A stretch of 64,000 nucleotides of DNA from Comamonas endophytica (GCF_023634805.2 NZ_CP106881.1:1-64000); one strand, 5' to 3'; positions 46,874-56,734 are shown, counted from the stretch's first letter. Numbers and translations: made by a program. Notes: generated by a model from the sequence alone, not told the origin.

Positions 46874-49330
46874 TCAGGCCGTCTGCCTTTCGCGGCGCAC
46901 CAGGGTCTCGAGCTGCGCCACGGGCACCGGCGGGCTCAGCAGATAGCCCTGCCAGGCATGGCAGCCATGCTCGTGCAGGAACGCGCGTTGCGCCTCGGTC
47001 TCCACCCCCTCGGCAATGACCCGCAAGCCCAGGCTCATGCCCAGCGCGACGATGGTCTTGGCGATCGCCGCGTCGTTGGGGTCGGTCAGCACGTCGCGCA
47101 CGAAGCTCTGGTCGATCTTGAGCTGGTCGAGCGGCAGCCGCTTGAGGTAGGCCAGCGAGGAATAGCCGGTGCCGAAGTCGTCCAGGGAGAAGCCCACGCC
47201 ATGCTGCTTGAGCTGCACCATCTTGGCGATGGTGTCGTCGATATCGGTCAGCAGCAGCCCCTCGGTGAGCTCGAGCTTCAGACGCGAGGGCGGCGCGCCG
47301 GTGACCGCCAGCGCCGCCAGCACCTGGTCGACGAACTGCGCCTGGTAGAACTGGCGCGGGCTGACGTTCACCGCCACCACCAGCTCCGACAGCGCCGGAT
47401 CCTGCGCCCAGCGGGCGAGCTGCTCGCAGGCGGTGCGCAACACCCACTCGCCCAGCGGCACGATCAGGCCGCTTTCCTCGGCCAGCGGAATGAAGTTCGC
47501 GGGCGAGACAAAGCCCTTGCCCGGATGGCGCCAGCGCACCAGGCCCTCGGCGCCGATGATGCTGCCGTCCTCGACCTGCGGCTGGAAGAACAGCTCGAAC
47601 TGCTGCTGGGCCAGACCGGTGCGCAGGTCCTGCTCCAGCGTCGCGCGCTCGCGCACCACCTGCTGCATGCGCGGATCGAAGAACTGCAGAGTGTCGCGCC
47701 CGGCCTTCTTGGCCTGGTACATGGCCAGGTCGGCGCGGCGCAGGAGCTCGTCCACGGTATCGTCGAGCCCCTGGAAGATGGTGGCGCCGATGCTCACCGT
47801 GGCATGGCAGTCCTGACCGTCGTCGAGCACATAGGGCTGGCGCAGCGCCCGCAGAATGGTCTGGCCGACCTCCTGGGCCATGGCGGCGGCCTGCACCGGG
47901 TCCTCGCCCAGGTCCTCGAGCACCACGACGAATTCGTCGCCGCCCTGGCGCCCCACGGTGTGCGCCCCGTCGACGGCCTCGCGCAGCCGCGTCGCGACCT
48001 GGCGCAGCAGCGCGTCGCCCTGGTCGTGGCCGCGCGTCTCGTTGAGCGTCTTGAAGTTGTCCACGTCCAGCATCAGCAGCGCACCCGAGCGCTGGCGCCG
48101 CGCGCCCGCGCCCAGCGCCTGCTGCAGGCGGTCGAGCAGCAGCCGGCGGTTGGGCAGCTGCGTCAGCAGGTCATAGAACGCGAGGTAGCGGATCTCCTCC
48201 TCGGCCGCCTTGCGCTGGCTCAGGTCTTCCAGCGTGATCAGGTACTGGCCGTCCATGGCCACGCCGCCGATCTCCACCGTGCGCAGGCGGCCGTCGTGGC
48301 AGACGATGCGGTACTCGGCGGGCTGGAGATTGCCGTCGAGGGCGCGTGCGCGCATCTTGGCTTTCTGCAGCTGCTCGCAGGCCTGTGCGCGCGCGCGGTC
48401 ATCGGGATAGGTGGCGGCCCACCAGTCGCTCACGGTGGGCGCATCGGCTTCGGTATAGCCGCAAGTGGACACGAAGCGGTCGTTGCGGTAGACGATGTCG
48501 CCTTCCTCGCTGACGATGGCCAGCCCCACCGGCAGACGCTGCAGCACCGCACGCAGGCGTTCCTCGTTTTCGCGGTGATGCTGCTCGAGACGCCGGCGTT
48601 CGGTGACATCCTGCACCACGCCCAGGTTCAGCGACTGGCCGCGCGGGCCCCGGCCAATGGAGGAAGCGGTTTCCTCCACCCAGATGATCGAGCCGTCGCT
48701 GCGGATCAGGCGCAGCTCGTGCTGGTACTCCTGCATTTCCCCCCGGCCCAGCCGCTGCATCAGCGATGCGTGCTCGGCGCGGTCGCCAGGGTGGATGAAT
48801 TCGCTGAAATGCCGCCCCGGCAGGACATCGAGCGGCAGCCCCAGCAGGCTGGCATAGCGCTGATTGACCTGCTCGAAGGCCCCGGTTTCGGCATCGAGCT
48901 GGACCACGCCCACCGCGGCCTGGTTGAAAAGTGCCTGGATGCGCTGGTCGCTGTGCAGCGCCGTGGCCTGCATGCGCTCTTGCTCCCATGCGTGCTGGCG
49001 CCGGCGCAGGTACCAGTAAGTGGCTGCCGCCAGCAGCAGCGATGCCAGCCCGCCGCCAGCCATCACCAGCCAGGGCAGCGCCGACTGCCGCGGCGCGGGC
49101 GGAGGCTTGGCCGGGCCGGCAGTGGCCACCGGAGCCGGCGCCGCAGCCGCCCATGCGCTGCCAAAGGCGGCAACGGGCTGCGCCGGAGCGGCGGCAGTGC
49201 CTGCCGCATGCGGCGTGCGCATCAACGCCAGGCCTGCGCCGGCGCTCAAGGAGACTCCCAGGACAAGGACCACCACCGCAGGCACAAGAATGCGTTGCTT
49301 TTTCGACAGGCCCGTAATGTGAAAAGTCAT
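46874..49330 (-). CDS. Membrane-anchored PAS-PAS-GGDEF-EAL c-di-GMP protein
   Basis: The protein has 818 residues with an N-terminal segment (residues 14-36) and a second one near 85-105. Two PAS domains follow (residues ~130-250 and ~265-380). The GGDEF domain keeps RQGGDEFVVV near residue 500. The EAL domain has EGL in place of EAL but keeps the catalytic-type residues: NVSPRQF, LELTEGLL, LDDFGTGYSSL, KIDQSFV and AEGVETEAQR. It may be a bifunctional or PDE-biased enzyme. No signalling partner is adjacent. Confidence 0.88.
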   Translation of the reverse strand: MTFHITGLSKKQRILVPAVVVLVLGVSLSAGAGLALMRTPHAAGTAAAPAQPVAAFGSAWAAAAPAPVATAGPAKPPPAPRQSALPWLVMAGGGLASLLLAAATYWYLRRRQHAWEQERMQATALHSDQRIQALFNQAAVGVVQLDAETGAFEQVNQRYASLLGLPLDVLPGRHFSEFIHPGDRAEHASLMQRLGRGEMQEYQHELRLIRSDGSIIWVEETASSIGRGPRGQSLNLGVVQDVTERRRLEQHHRENEERLRAVLQRLPVGLAIVSEEGDIVYRNDRFVSTCGYTEADAPTVSDWWAATYPDDRARAQACEQLQKAKMRARALDGNLQPAEYRIVCHDGRLRTVEIGGVAMDGQYLITLEDLSQRKAAEEEIRYLAFYDLLTQLPNRRLLLDRLQQALGAGARRQRSGALLMLDVDNFKTLNETRGHDQGDALLRQVATRLREAVDGAHTVGRQGGDEFVVVLEDLGEDPVQAAAMAQEVGQTILRALRQPYVLDDGQDCHATVSIGATIFQGLDDTVDELLRRADLAMYQAKKAGRDTLQFFDPRMQQVVRERATLEQDLRTGLAQQQFELFFQPQVEDGSIIGAEGLVRWRHPGKGFVSPANFIPLAEESGLIVPLGEWVLRTACEQLARWAQDPALSELVVAVNVSPRQFYQAQFVDQVLAALAVTGAPPSRLKLELTEGLLLTDIDDTIAKMVQLKQHGVGFSLDDFGTGYSSLAYLKRLPLDQLKIDQSFVRDVLTDPNDAAIAKTIVALGMSLGLRVIAEGVETEAQRAFLHEHGCHAWQGYLLSPPVPVAQLETLVRRERQTA

Positions 49331-49485
49331 GGGAACATAAGCGCGCCGTGGCAATCCTGCTGGTTCACAACGTCAAACGATTAAAGAAGCTATGAATCCA
49401 ATAGCAGGCCGAGCATAGCTGCTTTTTGCTTCGCTACTCGTCAGACACCATCGATTTCCGGGTGTTGCAACGTGGGCTTGCCCGT

Positions 49486-50172
49486 TCATTCGACCAGGCG
49501 CCCGGCCTCCACCGTGAGACAGCGTTCGCAGCGCGCCGCAATGGCCCGGTCGTGCGTGACCAGTATCAGCGTGGTGCCGCGCTCGCGGTTGAGCTCGAAC
49601 ATCAGCTGCATGATGGTCTCCCCCGTCGCGAAGTCCAGGCTGCCGGTGGGCTCGTCGGCCAGCAGCACGGCGGGCTCGACCACGAAGGCGCGCGCCAGCG
49701 CCACGCGCTGCTGCTCGCCGCCCGACAGCAGGCGCGGGTAGTGGCCCTCGCGCTGGCCCAGGCCCACGCGCGCCAGCATCTCGCGCGCCCGCTGGCGCGC
49801 CGCGCCGTGGCCCGCCAGCTCCAGCGGCAGCATCACGTTCTCCAGCGCCGTCAGATTGCCCAGCAGCTGAAAGCTCTGGAACACGAAGCCGAGCTTTTGC
49901 GCGCGCAGCGCGGCGCGGTCGTCCTCGTCCAGCGCAAACAGGTCCTGTCCCTCGAGGCGCACCGTGCCCGCGCTGGGCGTGTCGAGCCCGGCCAGGATGG
50001 ACAGCAGCGTGCTCTTGCCCGAGCCGGAGGCGCCGACGATGGCCACGCTCTCGCCGCGCGCGAACGAGGCATGGATATCGCGCAGGATGTCGAGCGAACC
50101 CGTGGAATCGGCAACCGACTTGGAAAGGTGCTCGATTTCAAGCAAAGGGGGTGGTACAAGGGATGCTGGCAT
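49486..50172 (-). CDS. ybbA: ABC transporter ATPase, YbbA/LolD-like
   Basis: ATPase of 228 residues from the ATG at 50172. Walker A VGASGSGKST, Q-loop FQSFQLLG, signature LSGGEQQR and Walker B VLLADEPTGSLD are all present. The close divergent pairing with tesA is the conserved ybbA-tesA arrangement, in which YbbA works with the FtsX-like YbbP; ybbP is not in the window. An ATG at 50193 would overlap tesA. Confidence 0.88.
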   Translation of the reverse strand: MPASLVPPPLLEIEHLSKSVADSTGSLDILRDIHASFARGESVAIVGASGSGKSTLLSILAGLDTPSAGTVRLEGQDLFALDEDDRAALRAQKLGFVFQSFQLLGNLTALENVMLPLELAGHGAARQRAREMLARVGLGQREGHYPRLLSGGEQQRVALARAFVVEPAVLLADEPTGSLDFATGETIMQLMFELNRERGTTLILVTHDRAIAARCERCLTVEAGRLVE

Positions 50173-50191
50173 ATCAACTGAATTGGATCGC

Positions 50192-50854
50192 ATGAAATTG
50201 AAAGCAATCGACAGGCGGCGCTGGCTGCTGGCAGCGGCGGCTGCCACGGCCTGCGGCAACGGTATCGCCGCGCCCGCCAAATCCGCCCGGCCTCCCGTGG
50301 TCCTGGTGGTGGGCGATTCGCTCAGCGCCGAATACGGCCTGGCCCGGGGTCAGGGCTGGGTGGCGCTGCTGCAGCAGCGGCTGGCAAAAAGCATGCCTGA
50401 TGCGCGCGTGATCAACGCCAGCGTCAGCGGCGACACGACGGCGGGAGGGCGTGCACGGCTGGCCAATCTGCTCAGGCAGCACCAGCCGACGGTGGTGGTG
50501 ATCGAGCTTGGCGGAAACGACGCACTGCGCGGGCTGCCGGTGGCGGGGACGCGCGACAACCTGCTGGCCATGACGCGCGCAGCCCAGGCGGCGGGTGCCA
50601 GGGTATTGCTGCTGGGCATGCAGGTGCCGCCCAACTATGGCGGCGCCTACGGGCGCGACTTCAGCGCGGTGTTCCCGGAGGTGGCGCGCCAGAGCAAGGC
50701 GGCCCTGCTGCCCTTCCTGCTCACCGGCATTGCCGATGTGCCGGACGCTGCCGCCTGGTTCCAGCCCGACCGCATCCATCCCGCCGCCCGGGCGCATCCG
50801 CGGATGCTGGAAAACGTGTGGCCGCATCTGGAGCCCCTGCTCAAGCAGCCCTGA
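50192..50854 (+). CDS. tesA: Arylesterase/acyl-CoA thioesterase TesA (SGNH family)
   Basis: Periplasmic SGNH hydrolase of 220 residues. The signal peptide is RRWLLAAAAATACGNGIAAP. Block I is VVGDSLSAEYGL, block III ELGGNDALRGL, and the C-terminal Asp-His is PDRIHPAARAHP. It diverges from the ybbA gene, sharing a promoter region. Confidence 0.93.
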   Translation: MKLKAIDRRRWLLAAAAATACGNGIAAPAKSARPPVVLVVGDSLSAEYGLARGQGWVALLQQRLAKSMPDARVINASVSGDTTAGGRARLANLLRQHQPTVVVIELGGNDALRGLPVAGTRDNLLAMTRAAQAAGARVLLLGMQVPPNYGGAYGRDFSAVFPEVARQSKAALLPFLLTGIADVPDAAAWFQPDRIHPAARAHPRMLENVWPHLEPLLKQP

Positions 50855-50929
50855 TTTGCGCAGCCTGCGCCGAGGCCGACCCGGCCCGGGCTGTGCCACG
50901 CGCCCCGCACAGGGCATCGCGCCGGGCGA

Positions 50930-51151
50930 TCAGCGGCCCGCGCTGGGCGGGAGCACGTCCGTAACCGGCACGTCCGTAACCGGCATGTCCGCATCCGGCG
51001 CGGGATCGGCGTCGGGAGCCGCCTGGCCTGCGCCCGGATGCTCGGCCACCTCGCTCCTGCGTTGCTCCTTGGCGCGCTCCTTGTCCTGCTTCTTCTGCTT
51101 CTTGGCGAGCTCGCGTTGCCGTTTTTCGTATCCGTAGTTGGGTGTTGCCAA
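50930..51151 (-). CDS. Small basic protein, unknown function
   Basis: The protein has about 73 residues from a TTG start at 51151 (ATPNYGYEKRQRELAKKQKK). It is a Lys/Arg/Glu helix followed by a Pro/Ala/Asp tail with a short MPVTDVPVTDV repeat caused by a tandem 12-base duplication near 50956-50990. Similar short proteins are found in this family next to unrelated genes. I cannot name its function. Confidence 0.55.
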   Translation of the reverse strand: MATPNYGYEKRQRELAKKQKKQDKERAKEQRRSEVAEHPGAGQAAPDADPAPDADMPVTDVPVTDVLPPSAGR

Positions 51152-51283
51152 TGTGCTCTTTCGTTGATTTGACGCTGCGCCTACTGTACCAGCCCTCGGT
51201 TGCGGCTTCATCCTCACGACCCTGAGGCCCGCCCGGGCGGCGCCTTCGCCCGCAGCGCGCCGGCGCGCACCTTCGAAAAAGGG

Positions 51284-52513
51284 TCAGGAAAAAGCCGCTT
51301 CCAGTGCCTGCGCCAGATCGGCGCGCAGGTCCTCGACGGCTTCCAGCCCCACATTGAAGCGCACCACGGTGCCGGGCCGCAGCTGCGGCAGCGCGCGCTC
51401 GCGCATGCTCTCGATCTCGTAGGGCACCACCAGGCTGGTCGGGCCGCCCCAGCTGTAGCCGAGCTTGAACAGGCGCAGGCTGTCGCAGAACGCATCGACC
51501 CGGGCCTGGCTGTGGCGTGGATCGAAAACCACGCTGAACAGCCCGGCCGCCGCGCCCTGCCCGCCGAAAGCCCCGCCGCACAGCTGCTGCCAGTGCGCAT
51601 GCCCGGGCGAGCCCGGCAGCGCCGGGTGCAGCACCTGCACGACGCACGGGTGCCGCTGCAGCCAGCCGGCGAGCTCGCGCGCGGCGGCATCATGGGCGCG
51701 GTAGCGCAAGGCCACACTGGGCAGCGCGCGCAGCAGGGTTTCGCAATCGTTGCCCGACACGCCGATGCCCAGCCGCATGTGCGTGAGCTTCAGGCGCAGG
51801 TGCAGTACCTGGTCCACGGTGATCACGCTGCCCATCAGCACGTCGCCGCCGCCGCTCGGGTACTTGGTCAGTGCATGCACCGAGATGTCGACGCCCAGCC
51901 GGTGGCTGCCGTCGCCATCGAGGTCGAAGGGCCTGAAGGCCAGCCCCGCGCCCCAGGTGTTGTCCAGCGCCGAGATCACGCCGCGCTCGCGGCACAGCGC
52001 CACCATGGCCGCCAGGTCGGGAAACTCCATGCTGACCGAGCCCGGCGCCTCCAGCCAGACCAGGCGGGTGCGCGGCGTGATGCGCGCCGCGAGGTCGGCC
52101 ACGTCCATGGGATCGTAGAAGGCATGCGAAATGCCCCACTGCAGCAGCTCGGCCTGCGCCAGCGACTTGTTCGGCCCGTAGGCATTGTCGGGGATCAGCA
52201 CCTCGTCGCCGGTGCCCAGCAGCGCCAGCGCGACGCAGGCTATCGCCGCCAGACCGCTGGGCGCCAGCAGGCACTGCTTGCCGCCTTCCAGCGTGCACAG
52301 GCGCTCCTCGAGCTGGTAGCTGGTGGGCGTTCCATGCAGCCCATAGGTATAGCCGCTCTTGTCCAGCCAACGGCGGTTGCGCAGGGCCGCCACATCGGGA
52401 AAAACCACCGTGGACGCCTTGTGCACTGCAGGCTGCAGCGCCACGAAGTCGGACGGCGGCTGATAGGGATGGTGGACCAGTGCGGTGATCAGGTCGAGGT
52501 CGGGTTGTTTCAT
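51284..52513 (-). CDS. metC: Cys/Met metabolism PLP enzyme, cystathionine beta-lyase-like (MetC)
   Basis: PLP-dependent trans-sulfuration enzyme of 409 residues. YTYGLHGTPTSYQLEERLCTLEGG at the N-terminus, LDNTWGAGLAFRPFDLD, and the PLP lysine in SVHALTKYPSGGGDVLMG are typical. The Tyr/Trp-rich C-terminus has LGYSWGGPTSLVVPYE. Beta-lyase is preferred over cystathionine gamma-synthase because of the YxxG-x-x-x-G-type layout, but this is not certain. It is monocistronic on this strand. Confidence 0.87.
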   Translation of the reverse strand: MKQPDLDLITALVHHPYQPPSDFVALQPAVHKASTVVFPDVAALRNRRWLDKSGYTYGLHGTPTSYQLEERLCTLEGGKQCLLAPSGLAAIACVALALLGTGDEVLIPDNAYGPNKSLAQAELLQWGISHAFYDPMDVADLAARITPRTRLVWLEAPGSVSMEFPDLAAMVALCRERGVISALDNTWGAGLAFRPFDLDGDGSHRLGVDISVHALTKYPSGGGDVLMGSVITVDQVLHLRLKLTHMRLGIGVSGNDCETLLRALPSVALRYRAHDAAARELAGWLQRHPCVVQVLHPALPGSPGHAHWQQLCGGAFGGQGAAAGLFSVVFDPRHSQARVDAFCDSLRLFKLGYSWGGPTSLVVPYEIESMRERALPQLRPGTVVRFNVGLEAVEDLRADLAQALEAAFS

Positions 52514-52699
52514 GGGGCAATGGTAGCGCCGCGGCATGCCCCGCCGCGCAACATCGTCCGCTGCGCTGCCTGCAGTCCCTCGCGCCACAAGGCAGTGCAG
52601 GCGCCCTGTGAAAGGGCGCCTGCAGCCGGGAAGACGGCAGCCCGCGCCTGATGGCGCAGGTAGGGACACGGCATCACCGCACCCCGAGGACCGGGCCGC

Positions 52700-53206
52700 T
52701 TAGCGGGCCTGCACGGTCAGCATATTGTTGACCGATTTGACACCACCCACGCCCTTGGCGATTTCACCGGCGCGGGTCTTGGCGCTCTCGCTGGGCGCCG
52801 TGCCGTTGAGCGTGACGACGCCGTCCTTGGTGTCGACATTGATCTGCAGCGCGCTCAGCTCGGAATCCTTGACCAGAGCCGCCTTGATCTCGGCCGTGGT
52901 GGTGGCTTCGCCAGCCACGTTCATCGCGTTGTTGGCGGCATTGCTGGTGGCATCGCCCACGCGGTCGGCGGCATTGCTGGCGGCGTCGCCTGCACGCTCC
53001 GCACCCGCTTCGATGCGCGCCCCGGCCGAGCGGGTGGCTTCTTCCGTGCGTTGCGCCGCGTTGTCGGCGGCTTGCTCGGTGCGCGCCACAGCCGAATCCA
53101 GGCGCTGGCCGGCAGTCTGGTCCTCGTTTTTGCCGCAGGCCGACAAGCCCAGTGCCAGGGTGGTCACGGCCAGGATGGAAAGAATGCGTTGACGTGGCTG
53201 GATCAT
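52700..53206 (-). CDS. BON-domain lipoprotein (OsmY/YraP-like)
   Basis: The protein has 168 residues. The signal peptide ends in a lipobox-like LGLSACG. A long Ala/Glu/Arg-rich helix with heptads (residues 30-95) precedes a single BON domain (DSELSALQINVDTKDGVVTL, ending GGVKSVNNMLTV). BON proteins bind phospholipid in the outer membrane or periplasm and are often osmotically induced. The long helical spacer is unusual for the simple OsmY type. Confidence 0.85.
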   Translation of the reverse strand: MIQPRQRILSILAVTTLALGLSACGKNEDQTAGQRLDSAVARTEQAADNAAQRTEEATRSAGARIEAGAERAGDAASNAADRVGDATSNAANNAMNVAGEATTTAEIKAALVKDSELSALQINVDTKDGVVTLNGTAPSESAKTRAGEIAKGVGGVKSVNNMLTVQAR

Positions 53207-53348
53207 GTTGATTGCTCCTCGGGCCGGGGCCCTGCGTGTTGTTGGTGATGAGAATGTATTTCCGCCCTCCGGAGCGCACCGTCGGAACCAGCCGAAGCCT
53301 GCGTAGGACAGGCGCCCAACACGCCGACCCCCTGCGCGCTGCCGCACA

Positions 53349-55031
53349 ATGCTGCCCATGCCCGACCTCACCCGCTGCTTTCCCTTTCTTGCCTGGCCCC
53401 GTCCCCGCCCCGAGCTCCTGCTGGGTGAATTCTGGGCCGGCATGACCGTCGGCCTGATGCTGCTGCCCCAGGGCGTGGCCTATGCGGCGCTCGCGGGCAT
53501 GCCGCTGGTGACGGGCATCTACGCGTCGCTGATTCCGGCCTTGGTGGCCGTTCTGTGGAGCGCCTCGCCGCGCCTGGGCGTGGGGCCGACGGCGCTGACC
53601 AGCCTGCTGATCGGCGCCTCGCTGATGGGCCTGGCCGAACCGGGCAGCGCCCACTGGGTCAATCTCGCGGTCTGGATCGCGCTGCTCTCGGGGCTGCTGC
53701 AATGCATGCTGGGCGCGCTGCGCGCGGGCTGGCTGCTCAATCTCGTGACCTCGCCGGTGCTCAACGGCTTCACGCAGGCGGCCGGACTGCTGATCCTCGC
53801 CTCGCAGCTGCCGGCGCTGCTGGGGTTGCGCACCACCTGGAATGCGTTCTTCTCCGCCCCGTCGCTGCACCACTTCGACCTGCGCGCCGCCGGCATCGGC
53901 CTGGCAAGCGTGGCGCTGCTGCTGGCGTTCAAGCGCTGGCGTGCCGGTTTTCCGGCCGCCATGGCCGTCGCCGGCCTGGCCGGCGTGCTGAGCTGGGCCA
54001 CGGGCTTTGCCGACCGCGGCGGCGACGTCGTGGGAACGCTGCCCGCTGGCCTGCCCTCCCTGCATTGGCCCCAGTGGCTCGAAGGCAGCGAATTCGCGGC
54101 GCTGATCATGCCGGTGCTTGTGATCTCGCTGGTGAGCTTCCTGGAGACCGCCTCCAGCGCCCAGGCCGAGCACCAGCAGGCCGGCACGCGCTGGAACGAG
54201 AACCAGGATCTGCTGGCCCAGGGCATGGCCAAGATCAGCTCCGGGCTGTGCGGCAGCTTCGCCACGAGCGCCTCGTTCTCGCGCTCGGCCGTGAACCTGA
54301 TGGCCGGCGCGCGCACCGGCTGGGCCACGGTGTTCGCCATCGGCTTCGTGTTCATCGTGCTGCTGTGGCTCACGCCCGCGCTCTACCATGTGCCGCAATC
54401 GGCGCTGGCGGCGATCGTGGTGACGGCCGTGCTCAACCTGATCAAGCCGCGCACCATGTTCCGGCTCTGGCACATCTCGCGCACCGAGGCCTGCATCGGG
54501 CTGGCCACCTGCGCGCTGACGCTGGCCACCGCGCCGCAGCTCTACTGGGGCGTGCTGGCCGGCATCGTCATGGGCCTGTGCCATTTCCTCTACCAGCGCC
54601 TGCACCCGCGCATCATCGAGGCCGGGCTGCATGCGGACGGCAGCCTGCGCGACCGGCACCTGTGGCAATTGCCAGCGATTGCGCCGGGCGCCTTCGTGCT
54701 GCGCATGGATGCCGAGCTGGATTTCGCCTCGGCGCGCGCGCTCGAGCAGCGCGTCGTCGACCATCTCGGCGCGCATCCGCAGATGCAGCACCTGTGCCTG
54801 CTGGCCCAGCCCATCAACCGCATCGACATCACTGGCATAGAGACTTTTGCGCGCATCCGTGGACTGCTGCGCCAGCGCGGTGGCACACTGCACGTCAGCG
54901 GGCTCAAGCTGCCCGTCGAAAACGGCCTGCGGCGCGCGGGGGTGCTGCAGCCTGCGCCCGATCTGGCACTCTACCGCACCGATGTCGAAGCCCTGGCGGC
55001 GCTGCAGCATCTGGCGCGGCAGCCTTCCTGA
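53349..55031 (+). CDS. SulP-family anion (sulfate) permease with STAS domain
   Basis: The protein has 560 residues. The membrane part begins FWAGMTVGLMLLPQGVAYAALAGMPLVTGIYASLIP, split by its Gly turns, and contains ITSLVSFLETASSAQAEHQ-type helices; about eleven segments are expected. A C-terminal STAS domain follows (DAELDFASARALEQRVVDHL, ending near LALYRTDVEAL). Bacterial SulP proteins carry sulfate, bicarbonate or dicarboxylates; the substrate here is not shown. An ATG at 53358 is an alternative start. Confidence 0.9.
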   Translation: MLPMPDLTRCFPFLAWPRPRPELLLGEFWAGMTVGLMLLPQGVAYAALAGMPLVTGIYASLIPALVAVLWSASPRLGVGPTALTSLLIGASLMGLAEPGSAHWVNLAVWIALLSGLLQCMLGALRAGWLLNLVTSPVLNGFTQAAGLLILASQLPALLGLRTTWNAFFSAPSLHHFDLRAAGIGLASVALLLAFKRWRAGFPAAMAVAGLAGVLSWATGFADRGGDVVGTLPAGLPSLHWPQWLEGSEFAALIMPVLVISLVSFLETASSAQAEHQQAGTRWNENQDLLAQGMAKISSGLCGSFATSASFSRSAVNLMAGARTGWATVFAIGFVFIVLLWLTPALYHVPQSALAAIVVTAVLNLIKPRTMFRLWHISRTEACIGLATCALTLATAPQLYWGVLAGIVMGLCHFLYQRLHPRIIEAGLHADGSLRDRHLWQLPAIAPGAFVLRMDAELDFASARALEQRVVDHLGAHPQMQHLCLLAQPINRIDITGIETFARIRGLLRQRGGTLHVSGLKLPVENGLRRAGVLQPAPDLALYRTDVEALAALQHLARQPS

Positions 55032-55077
55032 TTTGTGAACAGGAACTGCGAGGCTGATACACTCTGGCAACACTGAT

Positions 55078-55875
55078 TTGCATTTTGTGACTGGTTCCGC
55101 GACCTACCAATCCGTTTTCCTGCGCGACCTGCGCCTGTCTACGGCCCACAGCCTGGTGACCCAGTCTGGTGCGCCGGGCCAGGGCCTGCCCAACGAAACC
55201 CCGACGCGTTACCTCCAGGCACTGATCGACGGGCTGTGCGAGCTGTCGCTGCGCGATCCGCTCACGGGGCTCGCCAACCGCCGGCATTTCCGCAGCGTGC
55301 TCGAGCGCGAGGTCGATCGCATGGCGCGATCGGGCGAGGCGGCACTGCTGCTGATGCTCGACATCGACCACTTCAAGAAGATCAACGACACGCACGGGCA
55401 CATCGCGGGCGATATGGTGCTGCAATCGGTGGCGCGCACCCTGCTCGGCTGCGTGCGCCCCATGGACACACTGGCGCGCTACGGCGGCGAGGAATTCGCC
55501 ATCGTGCTGCCCTCCTGCCAGGCCACCTATGGCCGCGCGATCGCCGAACGCATCCGCGAGGCGGTCGAGTCCACGATGATCCGCGTCTCGCCGGCCCTGG
55601 CGCTCAACGTGTCCGTCAGCATCGGCGGCGCCTACGCGCTGCAGTGGATCCGCAGCACCACCCAGCTGTGGATCGAGCGCGCGGACAACCAGCTCTATCA
55701 GGCAAAATCCGCCGGTCGCAACCGTATCTGCATCGAAGAGCAACCCGACAGCACCGTGAGTGCGGAAGAAAAGAGCATGTTGTTTGGCCCCCTGTCCACG
55801 TATTACCCCCCGGCTGACGTGGATCGGTCGACGGTTCCCCTGGCCGACGCCAGCGGCCGGCACACCGGCCGGTGA
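55078..55875 (+). CDS. GGDEF diguanylate cyclase
   Basis: The protein has 265 residues. A short N-terminus of about 70 residues without a recognised sensor leads into a GGDEF domain (DPLTGLANRRHF, MLDIDHFKKINDTHGH, YGGEEFAIVLPS). The catalytic GGEEF is intact, so it should make c-di-GMP. The start is a TTG at 55078 or, with less added sequence, a GTG at 55087. It lies 10 bases upstream of a MinD-like ATPase gene and is probably cotranscribed with it. Confidence 0.85.
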   Translation: MHFVTGSATYQSVFLRDLRLSTAHSLVTQSGAPGQGLPNETPTRYLQALIDGLCELSLRDPLTGLANRRHFRSVLEREVDRMARSGEAALLLMLDIDHFKKINDTHGHIAGDMVLQSVARTLLGCVRPMDTLARYGGEEFAIVLPSCQATYGRAIAERIREAVESTMIRVSPALALNVSVSIGGAYALQWIRSTTQLWIERADNQLYQAKSAGRNRICIEEQPDSTVSAEEKSMLFGPLSTYYPPADVDRSTVPLADASGRHTGR

Positions 55876-55885
55876 AAGCAATGCG

Positions 55886-56734
55886 ATGAGCGACGCCGTT
55901 CTGCCCTCCCATCCCGCCCTTCCCACGAGCACGCCCATGGGCGAGGCGGTGCGCACGCGTTCCCAGCAGCGTGCCCGCATCATTGCCATCACCAGCGGCA
56001 AGGGCGGCGTTGGCAAGACTTTCGTCTCGGCCAACCTTGCCGCCGCGTTGACGCGCCATGGCCTGAAAGTCCTGGTGCTCGACGCCGACCTGGGCCTGGC
56101 GAATCTGGACGTGGTGCTGAACCTGTTCCCGAAGATCACGCTGCATGACGTCTTCACCGGCAAGGCCGATCTGGAGGACGCGCTGCTGCCCAGCCCGGGC
56201 GGTTTCTCGGTGCTGCTGGCGGGCTCCGGCATGGTCGAGTACTCGCATCTCACGCCCGAGATCCGTGCCAAGTTCCTGCAGGTGGTCGAGACCATGGCGC
56301 CGCGCTTCGACGTCATCCTGCTCGACACCGGCGCCGGCATCTCCGACGTGGTGCTGTTTTCCGTGTCGATGGCCGACGAAGTGATGATCGTGGCCACGCC
56401 CGAGCCCACCTCGCTGACCGACGCCTATGCAGCCATCAAGGTGCTGGCGACGCAGCAAAAGCGCCAGCACATGCGCCTGATCATTAACCAGGCGGCGCGC
56501 CCCGGCGACGGGCGCGCGATCACCGGGCAACTGCAGCAGGTGCTCAACCGCTTCGTGACCACCGAGGACGGCCAGCCGGTGCGGCTGCTGCACATGGGCG
56601 ACATCCCGGCCGACCCTGCGGTGCGCGAGTCGGTCATGCGCCGCCAGCTGCTGCTGCAGGCCACGCCGGGCTGCGCCGCGGCATTGTCCGTGGCACAGCT
56701 GGCCAACAAGATCAAATCGATTCTGACCCCCTGA
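55886..56734 (+). CDS. MinD/FlhG-family P-loop ATPase
   Basis: The protein has 282 residues. The deviant Walker A is [18 protein letters not shown] with the signature Lys at the start (KGGVGKT), followed by [20 protein letters not shown] and [15 protein letters not shown]. This is the layout of FlhG/YlxH, which counts and places flagella together with FlhF. No flhF or flagellar gene is visible nearby. The neighbour gene is a diguanylate cyclase, so a link to c-di-GMP control is plausible but unproven. Confidence 0.85.
   Translation: MSDAVLPSHPALPTSTPMGEAVRTRSQQRARIIAITSGKGGVGKTFVSANLAAALTRHGLKVLVLDADLGLANLDVVLNLFPKITLHDVFTGKADLEDALLPSPGGFSVLLAGSGMVEYSHLTPEIRAKFLQVVETMAPRFDVILLDTGAGISDVVLFSVSMADEVMIVATPEPTSLTDAYAAIKVLATQQKRQHMRLIINQAARPGDGRAITGQLQQVLNRFVTTEDGQPVRLLHMGDIPADPAVRESVMRRQLLLQATPGCAAALSVAQLANKIKSILTP

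Noticed and set aside
46481..49384. A 967-codon open frame on the plus strand opposite the GGDEF-EAL gene
   Set aside because: It is a shadow of the high-GC minus-strand gene. The composition is Gln/His/Arg-rich with no domain, and the opposite strand has full GGDEF and EAL motifs.
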